64,000 nt of DNA, from positions 1,594,501-1,658,500 of the forward strand of contig CM043954.1 of assembly GCA_014529385.2 (NCBI GenBank), read 5' to 3'. A model generated the notes under the pieces. The model searched no databases. It saw nothing but the letters and a program-made list of their open reading frames with translations, and was not told the origin of the DNA. Positions 23,657 through 35,272 of this stretch are shown here, in pieces; positions within the stretch are counted from its first letter, which is position 1, and every line of letters begins with the position of its first letter. This DNA comes from Adiantum capillus-veneris (Eukaryota; Streptophyta; Polypodiopsida; Polypodiales; Pteridaceae). Both the position numbers and the translations under genes were made by a program.

Positions 23657-23809
23657 TGTCATGCCAAGGGTAGGACTAGACGGGCACGGCTCAGGCAATG
23701 GGCCGGACACACATGCAGTAAAGGGGCCTATATATGGAAGAGGACCAGGGGCCTATATATAGGCTGGTTGGGAGGTTATTCGTATGTCTATCTACCTGCT
23801 GTCCTCACA
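23657..23809 (+). repeat. LTR 1 (153 bp)
   Basis: Runs from TGTCATGCCAAGGGTAGGAC to CTCACA. It contains two promoter-like copies of GGGGCCTATATATRG about 32 bp apart. Same length as LTR 3. Confidence 0.9.
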
Positions 23810-23810
23810 C

Positions 23811-23822
23811 TGGTATCAGAGC
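23811..23822 (+). promoter_or_regulatory. PBS 1 (tRNA-iMet)
   Basis: TGGTATCAGAGC, one base after LTR 1. Confidence 0.9.
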
Positions 23823-23886
23823 AAGGCGGAGCGGAGGGAGCAGCATGGAGCCGAGGAGGAGGAGGTGCTCGTGCATGGGGCTACAT

Positions 23887-23890
<4 letters not shown>

Positions 23891-23953
<63 letters not shown>
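23891..23953. repeat. (TC)n microsatellite in retroelement leader
   Basis: About 31 TC units, at the same place relative to the PBS as the tract at 29691-29748. Confidence 0.9.
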
Positions 23954-23957
<4 letters not shown>

Positions 23958-26900
23958 CGTAATCTCTCTCTCTCTCCCGATTTCAAGCTCCGATGGCGAG
24001 AAGAAAAGCTTGCAAGGTCACCATGGCCGTGGGAATAGGCTCTGTGCAGAACCGACGAGATGAGCCGATGGCGGGAAGCCTCGCTTATGGGATGGGGGAA
24101 GGAGGAAAGACCTGCATGTTTTTGGGTGGCCATGGCACCAAAACGCTGCGCCTTGACGTTGCAGAGGTTTTACGTTTCATGGCCGCAGCGCTTCAGGGCC
24201 GGTAGAAGCCAGCGCAAGCATCATCAACTTCCTCGCTGTTTGTTGTGCTAACGCCATGGCTTCTAAAGCTTTCTTTCATACTCAAGAGGGGTGGGCACCC
24301 ATCCCCTTGGTAGGGGCAAGGCCCCTCGTCCAATCAGGCATGCAAAGGTCCAATTTGGCATGCCAAGGGACCATGGCTCCGGAGGGACATGCGATTCAAG
24401 GTACGATCTCGGAAAAAGGAGAAGCTCGCTCTGAATTTTTTGCATAGCTCATGTGCAGAAAATTTACAAGCTACCTCTCAAAACCTCTCCATGTCGGGAT
24501 TGAAAGCGGAGTCCAAGGCATGCATGAAGAGCAGTGCTCGGGAAGCAAGGCGTTTAGTTTGCCATGATGCAAGGTTTCTAACTTCGACATGGATTGGAAA
24601 TCACATGAAAGGCATCACTAGCGGCGAACGCCCATTGTTTTTGATAGGAATCCGGTCGACTCCTAGATTCAAGCAGTACCAAGTCTGGTACAGATTTGGA
24701 CACCAGACTCGAGAATTTATGGATCCCACGGGAGAGATCCAACACCATGCACGACAAGGTCGTGGGTTGGCATCTTGGCGAGGCTTCAAGGTGCATCTGC
24801 TAATGCTCCAGGTATTTTTGTTTATGTTTCGGCATTACTTTTTGCATTCTTTACAATCATCTGCACTTTGTTTGGTTTTGTGAAGTCCAACTGGTGCAAT
24901 GGTTGCCGCCCAAGAGATAGGTAGAATTTATCAAGCAAGGCTTGAATGATTCTACGGCAACGCTATGGGAGTTCTCACAAGATTCCAAATTGATTGCGCA
25001 TTGAGCAAGGCCCTTGGCAGCAAGAAGTAGAGTAGTACTGAGCATGTGTTTGATAACTCTAGTATGCACTAGCATGAATGATCACGGCTATCATTCATAG
25101 AGCCAAGCAGGTACGGGTTGCATAATTTGCACGTGTTCTAATATTCTTCCATTACATTACAATTTGACACGGTCAATTGTTTGTGCATGATCGACAAGGT
25201 CGACTCTCTTTGCTATGACATCTGTCGTCGCTGATAGCATTTGTTGGCAATGAGGCCAGACATAGTTATATGAAGCATGGCTTCTCCTGAGTACCTTGAT
25301 AGAGCACGCTCGTCATAGGTTACATTTTGCTTCAAAGGCACGGCCAAGGACCAATTTTTCAGTATCTCAAGAGGACAGGCATGGCCTATTACTAGATTTG
25401 TTGAGGGAAGCAAGTTGCTCGATATGGCTAACTCCTTGTCACTGTTTCTACAAACTGACAGAGGATGCTTGCCACACAATACTGGTTAATTTCACTTGAA
25501 ATTGCTCGACAAGGTTGATTCTTTTTGTTATGATATTTGCAGCCACATCCGTTGGCTATCAGGACAAACATATTTCTATGAAGCAAGGCTTCAAATCAGG
25601 CTTCTTGCATTGACACTCCCCACGTTTGGCATATGCTATGAGCATACAACTTGGGAAGGATATGGCAAACTGTCTGCAGGATATTTCATTCCATACACGA
25701 CGGATGTATCTGACATAAGAAGACTTAGTTGTGTACACGACAACTCCCACTCGCACAACAAATATGGCTATCAACCATCTATGAGACATCAGATATGGCT
25801 ATGAGCCATCTATCCGACAGCCACATATGGCTATGAGTCATCTGTGAGCAAGTTTTCTCCTACAAAATCTCGGGACAACTGGTTACAGCAACAACCAGGT
25901 TAGCCAAGTTTAAGTTTTTCTTGTTTTTTCCATGTTTACACTTTCCTTGGCAATTACTCTCATTGTGCAAAGCAAAGTGCTTTGGCAATTTTACACGAAG
26001 CAAGGCTTCTCCCTTGTGTCATGTTACTGCCCATTGACCTGGAATCACAGCGTTGGCACACAAGTTTGGGGAACTGGTATGACTAGCAGTTTGCTCCCAT
26101 TTTAGGTGTGGTGATATCCCATTATGATGTACCACTACCAATGCAAATTGTGCAAGGCACTTTTGGTTTCGGCTCTCACGCTTGAGGCCGTCATATTAGC
26201 CAAGGGCTTACGCTTTTGCATGCAAGGCATGCTAAGCAAGTGGCATGGAGTCCACCACTTCATAGATTACGCTTCCGCTATCACACTCGCAACTCTATTA
26301 AGGACAGACTAAGTGATGGATTGTTGAACCTGATGGTTGGTTGCTATCAACACCCAACAATACTAAAAGGAACCTCAATCTAGGACTTATTTTACAGGAA
26401 AAATTCCAAAGCTAAGTCGTACTCATACAATCACGACCCCTACAAGGTAGGTGGGTCAGAGTGAGTTTTGTGTTTTTCTGTTATCTCTCTTGATGAGACA
26501 GTCATACCGAAAAACTGTGGAATGCTTATACGATAAGCTGCAAGTCAGACATTAGATGCGTAAGAGCACACAGTTTGGGCACACACTCTAAGAACTTAAG
26601 GAAAGTTCCTCAGCCGAGCATGCTCTTCTTCTCTCTCTTTCTCTTTAAGGGAAAAATGAAAATCTTCTAAGAAGCTTTTGATACGTGTTTTGCTCGTGAG
26701 TCAGCCTGAGCCAAGGTGCTCTACCTTTCAGCTAGCACGTGGCTAAGATGCTACTCAAATTAGTCTTCAACGGTTCAATGGAGCCTAAGCCAAGGTGCTC
26801 TAACTCTCAACTAATTTGCATAAGGGCTATGAGCCACACAGGCTAAGAGCCATTGTCAGGCCAAGGGTAAGACCCAATTATTGGCATTCTTTGGGTGATT

Positions 26901-28106
26901 GTTTTCAAGATCGAACAGATCTACCCAGGGAAGTATACATCGACGTTAATGCACAAGCAAGAGTCTTGTCATTAAGGATGTTTAGGGTGTCATTTTTGCA
27001 CTACATGTTTTTAGTGCAACACTCAAGCTGAGTTTTTGATAATCTTTAACTCACAGCAGCTGATCTCTACAAGGAAGTATAGATGCAGCAATCAGTGGTG
27101 ACAGCATGGCTATCCACACGAGCTAGGCAGTTCACTTGTGTGGATTTCCTGCTCTCTCTATAGCACTACGGAGTGTCTATGGACATATTGTTTTGGGGTA
27201 CAACCCGACGGGTGACTGCTACATCACCCCATAGGCATTGAGGATCATAGTTGATATGCATTGATGATCACAGTTGATCTGCATTGAGGATCACAGTTTG
27301 ATCTCTCCCAGTTAGACTTTCAAGGAAAGAATTCCGCAATCTACCACGCGGTAGCGGATAAACTCAACTTTTCAAGTTTATTCCAATCATTATGTACACG
27401 GTTAACTATGTTGGTTACTGTTACCTGCTAGTTGAGTAGTTTCTACAAAGGGTCTTACCAAGGGGTTTGACTACGTAGATGTTAACCAAAGGGGTTGGAT
27501 TGCGCAGGCAACACCCACGGTTTCCAATGCAATGTTGCTTGGTCTTTTCAAGTCGTACAAATACGCTTGAATGTTTCAGAGCCATGCAAGGGCATATCGA
27601 ACCAAAGTCTTTTGGGCTGTAGTCTCCAATATCCATTATGATGTTATGAGCCCACTTGTCGGGTTCGATTTGGCACATGTTGTCACATGGGATACAACAT
27701 GGTCTAGGAACTCAAGGAGTTCATCTTAGCCAGTGTGGAGCATTATAATGAGGGTCCCTCTCACTCTTGTCGCGGAGTGTTTGCAGTTACCTCCACACAC
27801 AAGTACCACTTCGTACTTGCTGGATGTCGCTTTTCTTGATATCCTTGTTTGAGACATATTTCACATGTGGAGAATATGAGTCTCTGGGACTAACACTGGC
27901 GCCAAATTTCTACCAATGTGTCGCAACGAAGTCCCTAGGTGCGGGTCGCATCCGTAGGTGCTGGTCGCATCCATTGGTTCGGCCATTTTGAGCACACGGT
28001 ATCAAGAGCAATTTCAGTGGCCAGAAATTGTCGGGTACTAAGTACAGACTTGTTGTGATTACAAGTGCTGTGAAACCACCTTAACGGAGGGTCGTTTCTA
28101 CACATA

Positions 28107-28283
28107 GCAAAGTATGCTCGTTCATGAGAATGTCTCATGGTTGGTACCTAGGTGTGACCGGGTTGTCACATTCTATTATGGTCCAACTTTTGCTGCAAAG
28201 TATGCTACGTTCATGAGAATGTCTCATGGTTGGTACCTAGGTGTGACCGGGTTGTCACATTCTGTTACGGTCCAACTTTTGTT
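28107..28283 (+). repeat. 88-bp tandem duplication in internal region 1
   Basis: GCAAAGTATGCT(A)CGTTCATG starts at 28107 and again at 28195. Both copies continue with CATGGTTGGTACCTAGGTGT and differ at only a few bases. Confidence 0.85.
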
Positions 28284-29365
28284 GCAAGACATTCACGTAT
28301 TTATCGTGGCAAGTCACGTCATGGAATTGTGGTTCGGATATGTTTGTGTTAAATGCATGCATACTAGGTGTTATGGCCTTAGTGTTTAACACAAATTTAT
28401 TCGGAGCGGCATGCAAATTCATGGACTTTATTCTTTCTGCACCCTTTTGTACTGCCAGTGCAATCTCTCTTGTAGATTTAGTATGAGTTCACACCCTGCC
28501 ATACAAGGTGATGGCTGAGTATGGATGTTAGTGATTGGCTGCTAGAAACTCCAATCTCCTTTCAACCTAGTTGGTTGTCTCCATTCCATATCAAGTATAT
28601 GGCTGGATACTCAATGATTGAGTTATAGTTTGTCGTCAGTCATGGGCGACTGTCTGTAAGTGGTTGGGGGAAAGCACCTCACTCTTACAGTTGCTATTCA
28701 TCCTGCGTAGGATGGGCAGCTTACAAGCATTCTATTTAGTAATAAAGGATATGCAAAGTGCATACGTTAGTAAACCATGCTAAAGGATATGCTGAGTGCA
28801 TATGTTAGCAAGAAGTAAAACAACTAGATCGGTTACCTTTCTGGTTTGGAATTTGCTTCATATGATGAAAGGCATGTTACAGCTAGTTTTAGTCTCTGCC
28901 TGTTATTCTCAAGTTATCAACCTTAATCATCAGTTTTGATGAGGTTGGCTACTGGCAAGAAACCACAGCAAGTCAAGGACTTGGTTGCTGCTGATGAGTA
29001 TGTCAGCATAGTACTTTCATGGAAAGATGAGCCGAGGTTATATTGCACATTCCAGTACCTTCAGAAATTCTGAAACCTGGGTATGCATTTAGACACCTCT
29101 TAGTTATGATAACTCGTTTAGCATTCTCAAGTGAGTTCTAAATGGAGTCTTCACGCTCTTTTGATTATGGGTCGGTTAACCAAGATGGTTGCACAGGGAC
29201 AACAATGTGGCAAATCAAGATATTACTCTTGATTTCATTGAACCTCCCACTGAACCGGGTTCCGATTCAACGAACCGCTGGATCCATGAGGGATGCCACG
29301 GTGGAAAACATTAGTGTTCTTATGAAGATACCACCACTTTTGTTTTCAAGGACGAAAACGCTTCT

Positions 29366-29380
29366 CCAAGGGGGGAGTAA
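29366..29380 (+). promoter_or_regulatory. Polypurine tract before LTR 2
   Basis: CCAAGGGGGGAGTAA sits directly before TGTCATG. The same ending, AGGGGGAGTAA, precedes LTR 3 (33664-33674). Confidence 0.75.
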
Positions 29381-29604
29381 TGTCATGCCAAGGGTAGGAC
29401 TAGACAGGCACGGCCCGGGCAATGGGCCGGACACACATGCAGTAAAGGGGTCTATATATGGAAGAGGGCTAGGGGCCTATATATAGGATGGTTGGGAGGT
29501 TATTCTCATGTCTGTCTACCCACTATCCTCACACTAATTTCAGGGGCCTATATATAGGATGGTTGGGAGGTTATTCGCATGTCTGTCTACCCGCTGGTCT
29601 AACA
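29381..29604 (+). repeat. LTR 2 (224 bp, with 71-bp internal duplication)
   Basis: Same start as the other LTRs. AGGGGCCTATATATAGGATG occurs at 29471 and at 29542. The first duplicate ends CCTCACACTAATTTC, which resembles an LTR end followed by a decayed PBS. It looks as if an LTR 3' part plus PBS was duplicated in tandem. Confidence 0.85.
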
Positions 29605-29605
29605 C

Positions 29606-29617
29606 TGGTATCAGAGC
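29606..29617 (+). promoter_or_regulatory. PBS 2 (tRNA-iMet)
   Basis: TGGTATCAGAGC, one base after LTR 2. Confidence 0.9.
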
Positions 29618-29688
29618 TCAGGGGGAGAGAGGAGCTATGGAGGAGGAGGAAGCCTTGCGGAGGAGGAGGAAGCTTTACTTCGATGCAT

Positions 29689-29751
<63 letters not shown>

Positions 29752-32700
29752 CTCTCTCGCAGCCCTGGCGAAGTTCAAGTCTCATGAAAAGCCATGCAAA
29801 GGAGGGTAAGGTCGTGCATCAAGTTGCATGGCAGAAACGGTCACCGTCAGAGACTCGACAGCAATGCATCCCTCCAGAGCCGAGGAGGCCGCGTGTGAAG
29901 CCGACCTTGCATCGAATTGGGGAATCTGTCGACTTGCTTGGAATCGAGTGCCGTTTGGCCTGATGGGAGCGCGTCGGACTGAGGAGCAAAGCTCGCTTCA
30001 TGAGCGTGCTGTGTCGAGCAACGTAGGCACCTAGCATGGCGTTATCTCTGCACGTAGTCAATCCGCCATAGCCAGGAAGTACATGTTTTAATTTTTTAAA
30101 TTTATTATTATTATTATTATTATCAAAACATAGGGCCTTTGGGGCGCCCTATTTTGGGCACCCACTCTTACTAAGGGCGGGAGCCCATGATATGCATGAC
30201 AACAACGGCCACAGTGAGCGGCTCTGCAAGCCATCCCAGGTGCAGACCCCCTAGGGGGCCGTCCCACGGCTACCCCTCCCATCGGAGGCTTGCATGGCCT
30301 GCATATCGATGATCATGGGCAAGCATGGAGGGGCCATGGCAATTGCATGGAGCAACAATTCCAATTGTCGAATGTAATTACAAACTCTCTTCGATTCAAG
30401 CGAATCCCAGTCGGCAAGGTTTGCCCTATTCGGAGCGGATGAACAGTAGGACACCAAACTCGACACTTTACGGATCCCATGGGAGAGATCCGGCATCATG
30501 CACGACAAGGTCGTGGATTGGCATCTTGGCGAGGCTTCAAAGTGCATCTGCTAACGCTCCAGGTATTTTTGTTATGTTTCGGCATTAATTTTTGTATTCT
30601 TTATACAATCATCTGCACTTTGTTTGGTTTTGTGAATTCCTACTGGTGCAATGGTTGCCGCCCAAGAGATAGGTAGAATTTATCGAGCAAGGCTTGAATG
30701 GTTCGACGGAACCGCTCTTGTTCAAGGTGCACAGAGCTCGGCATGACCGGCACACACTTTGTGTACCACCACTGGAGCATTGAAGTTGCTCACAAGATTC
30801 CAAATTGGTTGCGAATTGGGCAAGGCCCTTGACAGCAACATGAAGTAGACTAATTATTGCGCACAGTGCTTGATAATTCTCTACTTCATAGAATTCTCGT
30901 ATGCAATGGAATGAAGGATCACGGTTATCATTCATAGCACTAATCACATATGCGATGCATAATTTGCACATGTTCTACTATTTTTGCATTACATTTACAA
31001 TTCGACAAGGTCGATCATGCAAGATTTCTGAGAACACGGCCCCATTGGATGCATACTCATTTCCAAGCCATTGCAGCTTGCTAGGAGCAGGCAATATGGG
31101 TACATGAAGCATCATGGACCAAACATTGACATTCACAGCTAGGAGCCGAATGCAATGTTGACCACCATATGCAATTTCGTCAAGCAAAGGTTGTTTTGAA
31201 CAAGCAGTATTGGACAATCGCTGACATGTGATAGCTCAGTTGTAGATGATATCTTTCTCCCTATCGGGAATGTTATGATTCTCAATCAGTATCAAAATTT
31301 TGCAAGGTCTTTTCCCTATGAAATTTTGACAAGGTCAATTTTTTGTACATGATCGACAAGGTTGATTCTCTTTGCTATGGCATCTGCCGTCCATCGCATT
31401 TGTAGGCAATGAGGCCAGATGTCGTTCTATGAAGCAAGGCTTCAATTTATGCATCTTGGATTGAGACTCCCCATGTTTGGCATATGCTATGGCAATACAA
31501 ACTTGGGACGGATTTGGCAAAATGTTTGCAGATTCTTTCATTCCGTATACAATGGATGTATATGATACAAGGGGGCGAATATACATATGCGACAACTCTC
31601 TCTCGCACGGCAGATTTGGCTATGAGCCACCTTTACACTAGCTTTTCCTTTGGAATTTCATGACAAATGGTTGCAGCAACAACTACCAGGTTCGCCAAGT
31701 TTAAGTTTTTCTTGTTTTTTTTCCATGTTTACACTTTACTTGGCAATTACTGTCATTGTGCAAAGCAAACTGCTTTGGCAATTTTACATGAAGCACGGCT
31801 TCTCCCTTGTGCCGAGATACCGCCATTGATTTGGAATCAAGGGCTTTGGCACACAAGTTTGGGGAACTGGCAAATAGGGAATGTTAGCTCACAGAATCCC
31901 TACCAGTTTATTCTGTGCAAGGCACTTATGGTTTTGGTTCTCACGCTTGAGACCGTTATAGTAGCCAAGGGCTTACGTTTTTGCATGCAAGGCATGCTAA
32001 CCAGGTGGCATGGATTCCACCACTTTATGCATTATGCTTCCGCTATCACACTCGCAACTATGTCAAGGACAGACTAAGTGATGGATTGTTGAACCTGATG
32101 GTTGGTTGCTATCAACACCCAACAGCACTAAAAGGAACCTACGTCTAGGGCTTATTTCACAGGCAAAGTGCCATGCTAAGTCATTTTCATACAATCACGA
32201 CCCTGCAAGGCAGGTAGATCAAGATGTGGTTGTGTTTTTCTGTTACCTCTCTCAATGAGAGAGTCATAGCAGAAACTTGTTGCATGCTTATAGGATACGC
32301 TGCACGTTAGGCATAAGATGCACATGAGCATGGCAATCAACTATACACGTCATAGTCGTTCAAGGCAAGTTCCGCAGCCCAGCATGCTCTTCTTCTCTCT
32401 CGTTCTCTCTCTTTAAGGGAATAATGAAAATCTTCTAAGAAGCTTTTGATACGTGTTTTGCTCGTCAGTCAACCTGAGCCAAGGTGCTCTAACTCTCAGC
32501 TAGCACGTGGCTAAGATGCTACTCAAACTATTCTTCATCGGTTCGTCCATTGAACACTAATTTGCACAAGGGCTATGAGCCACCCAGGCTAAGAGCCATT
32601 GTCAAGCCAAGGGTAAGACCCAATTATTGGCATTCTTTGGGTGATTGTTTTCAAGATCGAACAGATCTACGTTAATGCACAAGCAAGAGTCTTGTCATTA

Positions 32701-33674
32701 CGGATGTTTAGGGTATCATTTTTGCACTACATGTTTTCAAGGCGACACTCAAGCTGAGTTTTTGATAATCTTTAACTCACAGCAGCTGATCTCGACAAGG
32801 AAGTATCGATGCAACAATCACTTGCGACAGCATGGCTGTCCATAAAGAGCTAGGCAGTTCCCTTGTATGGATTCCCTGCTCTCTCTATATCACTACGGAG
32901 TGTCTATGGACATATTGTTTAGGGTACGACCCGGAGGGTGACTGCTAAATCACCCCATAGGCATTGAGGATCACAGTTTGATCTCTCCCAGTTAAACTTT
33001 CAAGGAAAGAATTCCACAATCTACCACACGGTAGCGGACGAATTCAACTTTTCGAGTTGATTCCAATCATTATGTACACGGTTAACTATGTTGGTTACCG
33101 TTGCCTTCTCGTTGAGCAGTTTCTACAGAGGGTCTTACCAAGGGGTTTGACTATGTAGATGTTAACCAAAGGGGTTGGATTGCGCAGGCAACACCCACGG
33201 TTTCCAGTGCAAATCGTATAAATACGCTTGAATGTTTCAAAGCCATGCCATGGGCATGTTGGAACAGAGTATTTTGGACCGTAGCGTCCACTATACCTTA
33301 TGCTATTACGAACCTAGTTGTAGGGTTCGATTTGGCACATGTTGTCACATGGGATACAACATGGTCTAGGAACTCAAGGAGTTCAGTTTAGCCAGTGTGG
33401 AGCATGATAATGAGGGTCCCTCTCACTCTTGTCGCGGAGTGTTTGCAGTTACCTCCACACACAAGTACCAGCTCGTACTTGATGGATGTCTCTTTTCTTG
33501 ATATCCTTGTTTGAGGCATATTCCACATGTGGAGAATATGAGTCTTTGGGACTGATACTGGCGCCAAATTTCTAACAATGTGTCGCGACGAAGTCCCTAG
33601 GTGATGGTCGTATCCATTGGTTCGACCATTTTAAGCACACAGTATCAGGAGCAATTTCAGTGGAGGGGGAGTAA
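29618..33674 (+). repeat. Internal region 2, non-coding deletion derivative
   Basis: Collinear with region 1 in most parts, including the (TC)n at 29691-29748 after a GGAGG-rich start. It jumps from CAATTTCAGTGG directly to the polypurine tract AGGGGGAGTAA, so it lacks the 1.34 kb found at 28036-29370. A TTA repeat (30103-30122) and a GGGCG-rich segment at 30135-30290 appear to be specific to this copy. No gag or pol was recognised. Confidence 0.7.
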
Positions 33675-33827
33675 TGTCATGCCAAGGGTAGGACTAGACG
33701 GGCACGGCCCGGGGAATGGGCCGGACACACATGCAGTAAAGGGGTCTATATATGGAACAGGGCCAGGGGCCTATATATAGGATGGTTGGGAGGTTATTCG
33801 CATGTCTGTCTACCCGCTGTCCTCACA
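33675..33827 (+). repeat. LTR 3 (153 bp)
   Basis: TGTCATGCC...CCTCACA, not followed by a PBS, so this is the true 3' end. It closely resembles LTR 1. Confidence 0.9.
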
Positions 33828-33832
33828 TATTT
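33828..33832. repeat. Target-site duplication, right copy (TATTT)
   Basis: Identical to 23652-23656. Removing the insert and one copy rejoins the kinase-like reading frame. Confidence 0.9.
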
Positions 33833-34401
33833 ACAAAGGGAGTAGATTTCTTGGCTGCGCGTGTAGACTGGAGGATTTGTCGATATAGATTCGGGAGCCA
33901 CCCACCACTATCGCTTGCTCCAGGCTTCCCTTGTCGATGGGAGAAGATCTCGCAACTTTGGAAATGTGTTCTCTGTGGGGAAAGAGGTTGCACTACCCCA
34001 ACCAATCACATAAGCCTACATATAGTCCAGCCCATCCAAAATGCAGCAAGATATTACTCCCATAAACATCATTGTGAGTGATGTTATTCGCGTGAAAAAA
34101 GATGGAGGTTCGGAGCAATCCATTAATGATAGGCCATATATTCTTCTTGACGCCTTCAACGGTTCCCTTGGTGTCTGTGAAACCCTTGCTCATGGCCACA
34201 TTCTTCCCCTCCTTTTGGAGTCTCTTTAGCCAGTGGTCGAGGTTTCCACCATTCCATATCTTGAAGATGAGGGTGGGCACTCGCGTGGCGTGTCTTGCCA
34301 ATCCAGAGCAGCAATGATTCCACTATGAGTGATATTCATAACAAAAGTTTTGCGCTCAACTTTTGTTATCTTGCCTGTAGTACCCATGATGTGCGTAGAA
34401 T

Positions 34402-35272
34402 CTAAAACAAAAAAACAAAAAATCAAAACTTCTCATCAGTATAAGTAACATGTAATACAACATATTCTAGTCATTCTTTACAACACAGCCATTGGGCAAT
34501 CACCCTAAACCCTAAACCACAGGTCTACATGAATGTAATTTATGATTAATATACATAACAACATGCACACGATTATGCATGATGTTAATTATGATTTTTC
34601 ATATCATAAAGAAATATGTTATGATTTTTTGAATCAAAAACCTCGCATGTATGAGACATTATCAATAGGAATGTGATGAAGTCATACAAATACGCATTAT
34701 TTTACAAATTACAAAGATTAATGTAAAATATGGTGTCACGTGTGTATTCTTCTCATTGTAAGGATCTAATCAAGTCCTAAGCACTAGACGCATGGGTTTT
34801 ATTCCCATTGTAAGAGCAAAGGATAAACATTCGATCCATCCAGACGCCGAGAACGATTACACTATAAAAATCAGTAGCTCATCAGATAATGGGTTTTTTT
34901 TCACAAATTGTGTCTGAGAGAAACTCCTCCCGTTGAAAGAACCGAAGATCCTGACGCGGGGAGTAGTTTAAAGATTACACTTTTCTCATTATATAGATCT
35001 ACAATGTAGATCTACGAATCATGTTGTCCATGACTACGTATATTGAAAAGTGTATAGCTTAAAGACTCACTACATTAAAAAAAATTATTCGCACAGATCA
35101 TGTCTAGGAGTATCTTCTTCCATTGTAAGAACCAAAGCTCAGACGCAGGAAGAAATATGTTTTTTGTAAGCTCATATTTCATCAGAGCTTATTTACCTAA
35201 AGCATCGTACAAAGTAAGAGTGTCGTGAGACATATCAAACAAATGCACATGCTATCTTGAGAAAAGATTCTT
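34402..35272 (-). repeat. Probable 5' intron of the kinase-like gene, with degenerate repeats
   Basis: Bounded on the minus strand by a donor-like ACTG/GTAAGAATC near 35273 and the acceptor TTTTAG at 34402-34407. It holds about four diverged units with consensus GCGTCT..GGATC..(GG/GC)TTCTTACAATGG.AAGAATA (about 34740-35140). One unit (GATCGAATG...CTCTTACAATGGGAATA) closely resembles a unit of the array at 19316-19870. Confidence 0.45.

Larger units (their letters stand above)
23823..29380 (+). repeat. Internal region 1, non-coding
   Basis: Begins with a GGAGG-rich leader and (TC)n at 23891-23953. It then carries unique sequence shared with internal region 2 (for example 24731-24950 with 30482-30700, 26110-26310 with 31900-32080, 27680-28035 with 33350-33665). 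Only small unconvincing ORFs are present. Short inverted words such as GAAGCAAGGCTTC and GACAAGGTCGA recur. The last 1.34 kb (28036-29370) has no counterpart in region 2. Confidence 0.7.
23657..33827 (+). mobile_element. Three-LTR tandem retroelement (LTR-internal-LTR-internal-LTR)
   Basis: LTRs at 23657-23809, 29381-29604 and 33675-33827 enclose two related internal regions (5.57 and 4.07 kb). The first two LTRs are each followed by a tRNA-iMet PBS, and the last two are each preceded by a polypurine tract. The unit is flanked by TATTT at 23652-23656 and again at 33828-33832, a perfect 5-bp target duplication. No gag or pol motif was found in any frame of either internal region, so the element is non-autonomous. 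The very short LTRs with long non-coding interior fit neither classical TRIMs nor LARDs. Confidence 0.9.
23450..34401 (-). pseudogene. Protein-kinase-like gene, split by a 10.17-kb retroelement
   Basis: The first part (34401-33828) follows an acceptor (TTTGTTTTAG) and reads an N-lobe-like segment (RVPTLIFKIWNGGNLDHWLK). A catalytic-loop-like motif follows (ITHNDVYGSNILLHF, resembling HxDxxxxN with Asn for Arg), then VGLCDW in the place of the DFG region, then WVAPESISTNPP (an APE-like segment). The retroelement lies at ...QEIYSLCKY / KYIQELFTYF... with KY encoded at the duplicated TATTT site. The second part (23656-23450) continues the C-lobe (FLRHFQEVLCTCVSTNPTQR) to a stop at 23450. Independent lesions are a frameshift near 34280, one near 34010 and a TAG near 33925. 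Missing motifs suggest that even an intact relative would be a divergent kinase or pseudokinase. Confidence 0.6.

Noticed and set aside
23734-24133. ORFs made of long Leu-Ser or Arg-Glu runs over CT/GA tracts (also near 29560, 54286-54594, 11737)
   Set aside because: They are translations of dinucleotide microsatellites, open in several frames on both strands, with no other content.
26816-29486. Small plus-strand ORFs in retroelement interior 1 as candidate gag
   Set aside because: None carries gag, protease or RT motifs, and the frames are not conserved in interior 2.
33752-34081. 109-residue ORF from LTR 3 into the flank
   Set aside because: Crosses the retroelement/kinase-like junction and runs antisense to the kinase-like pseudogene.
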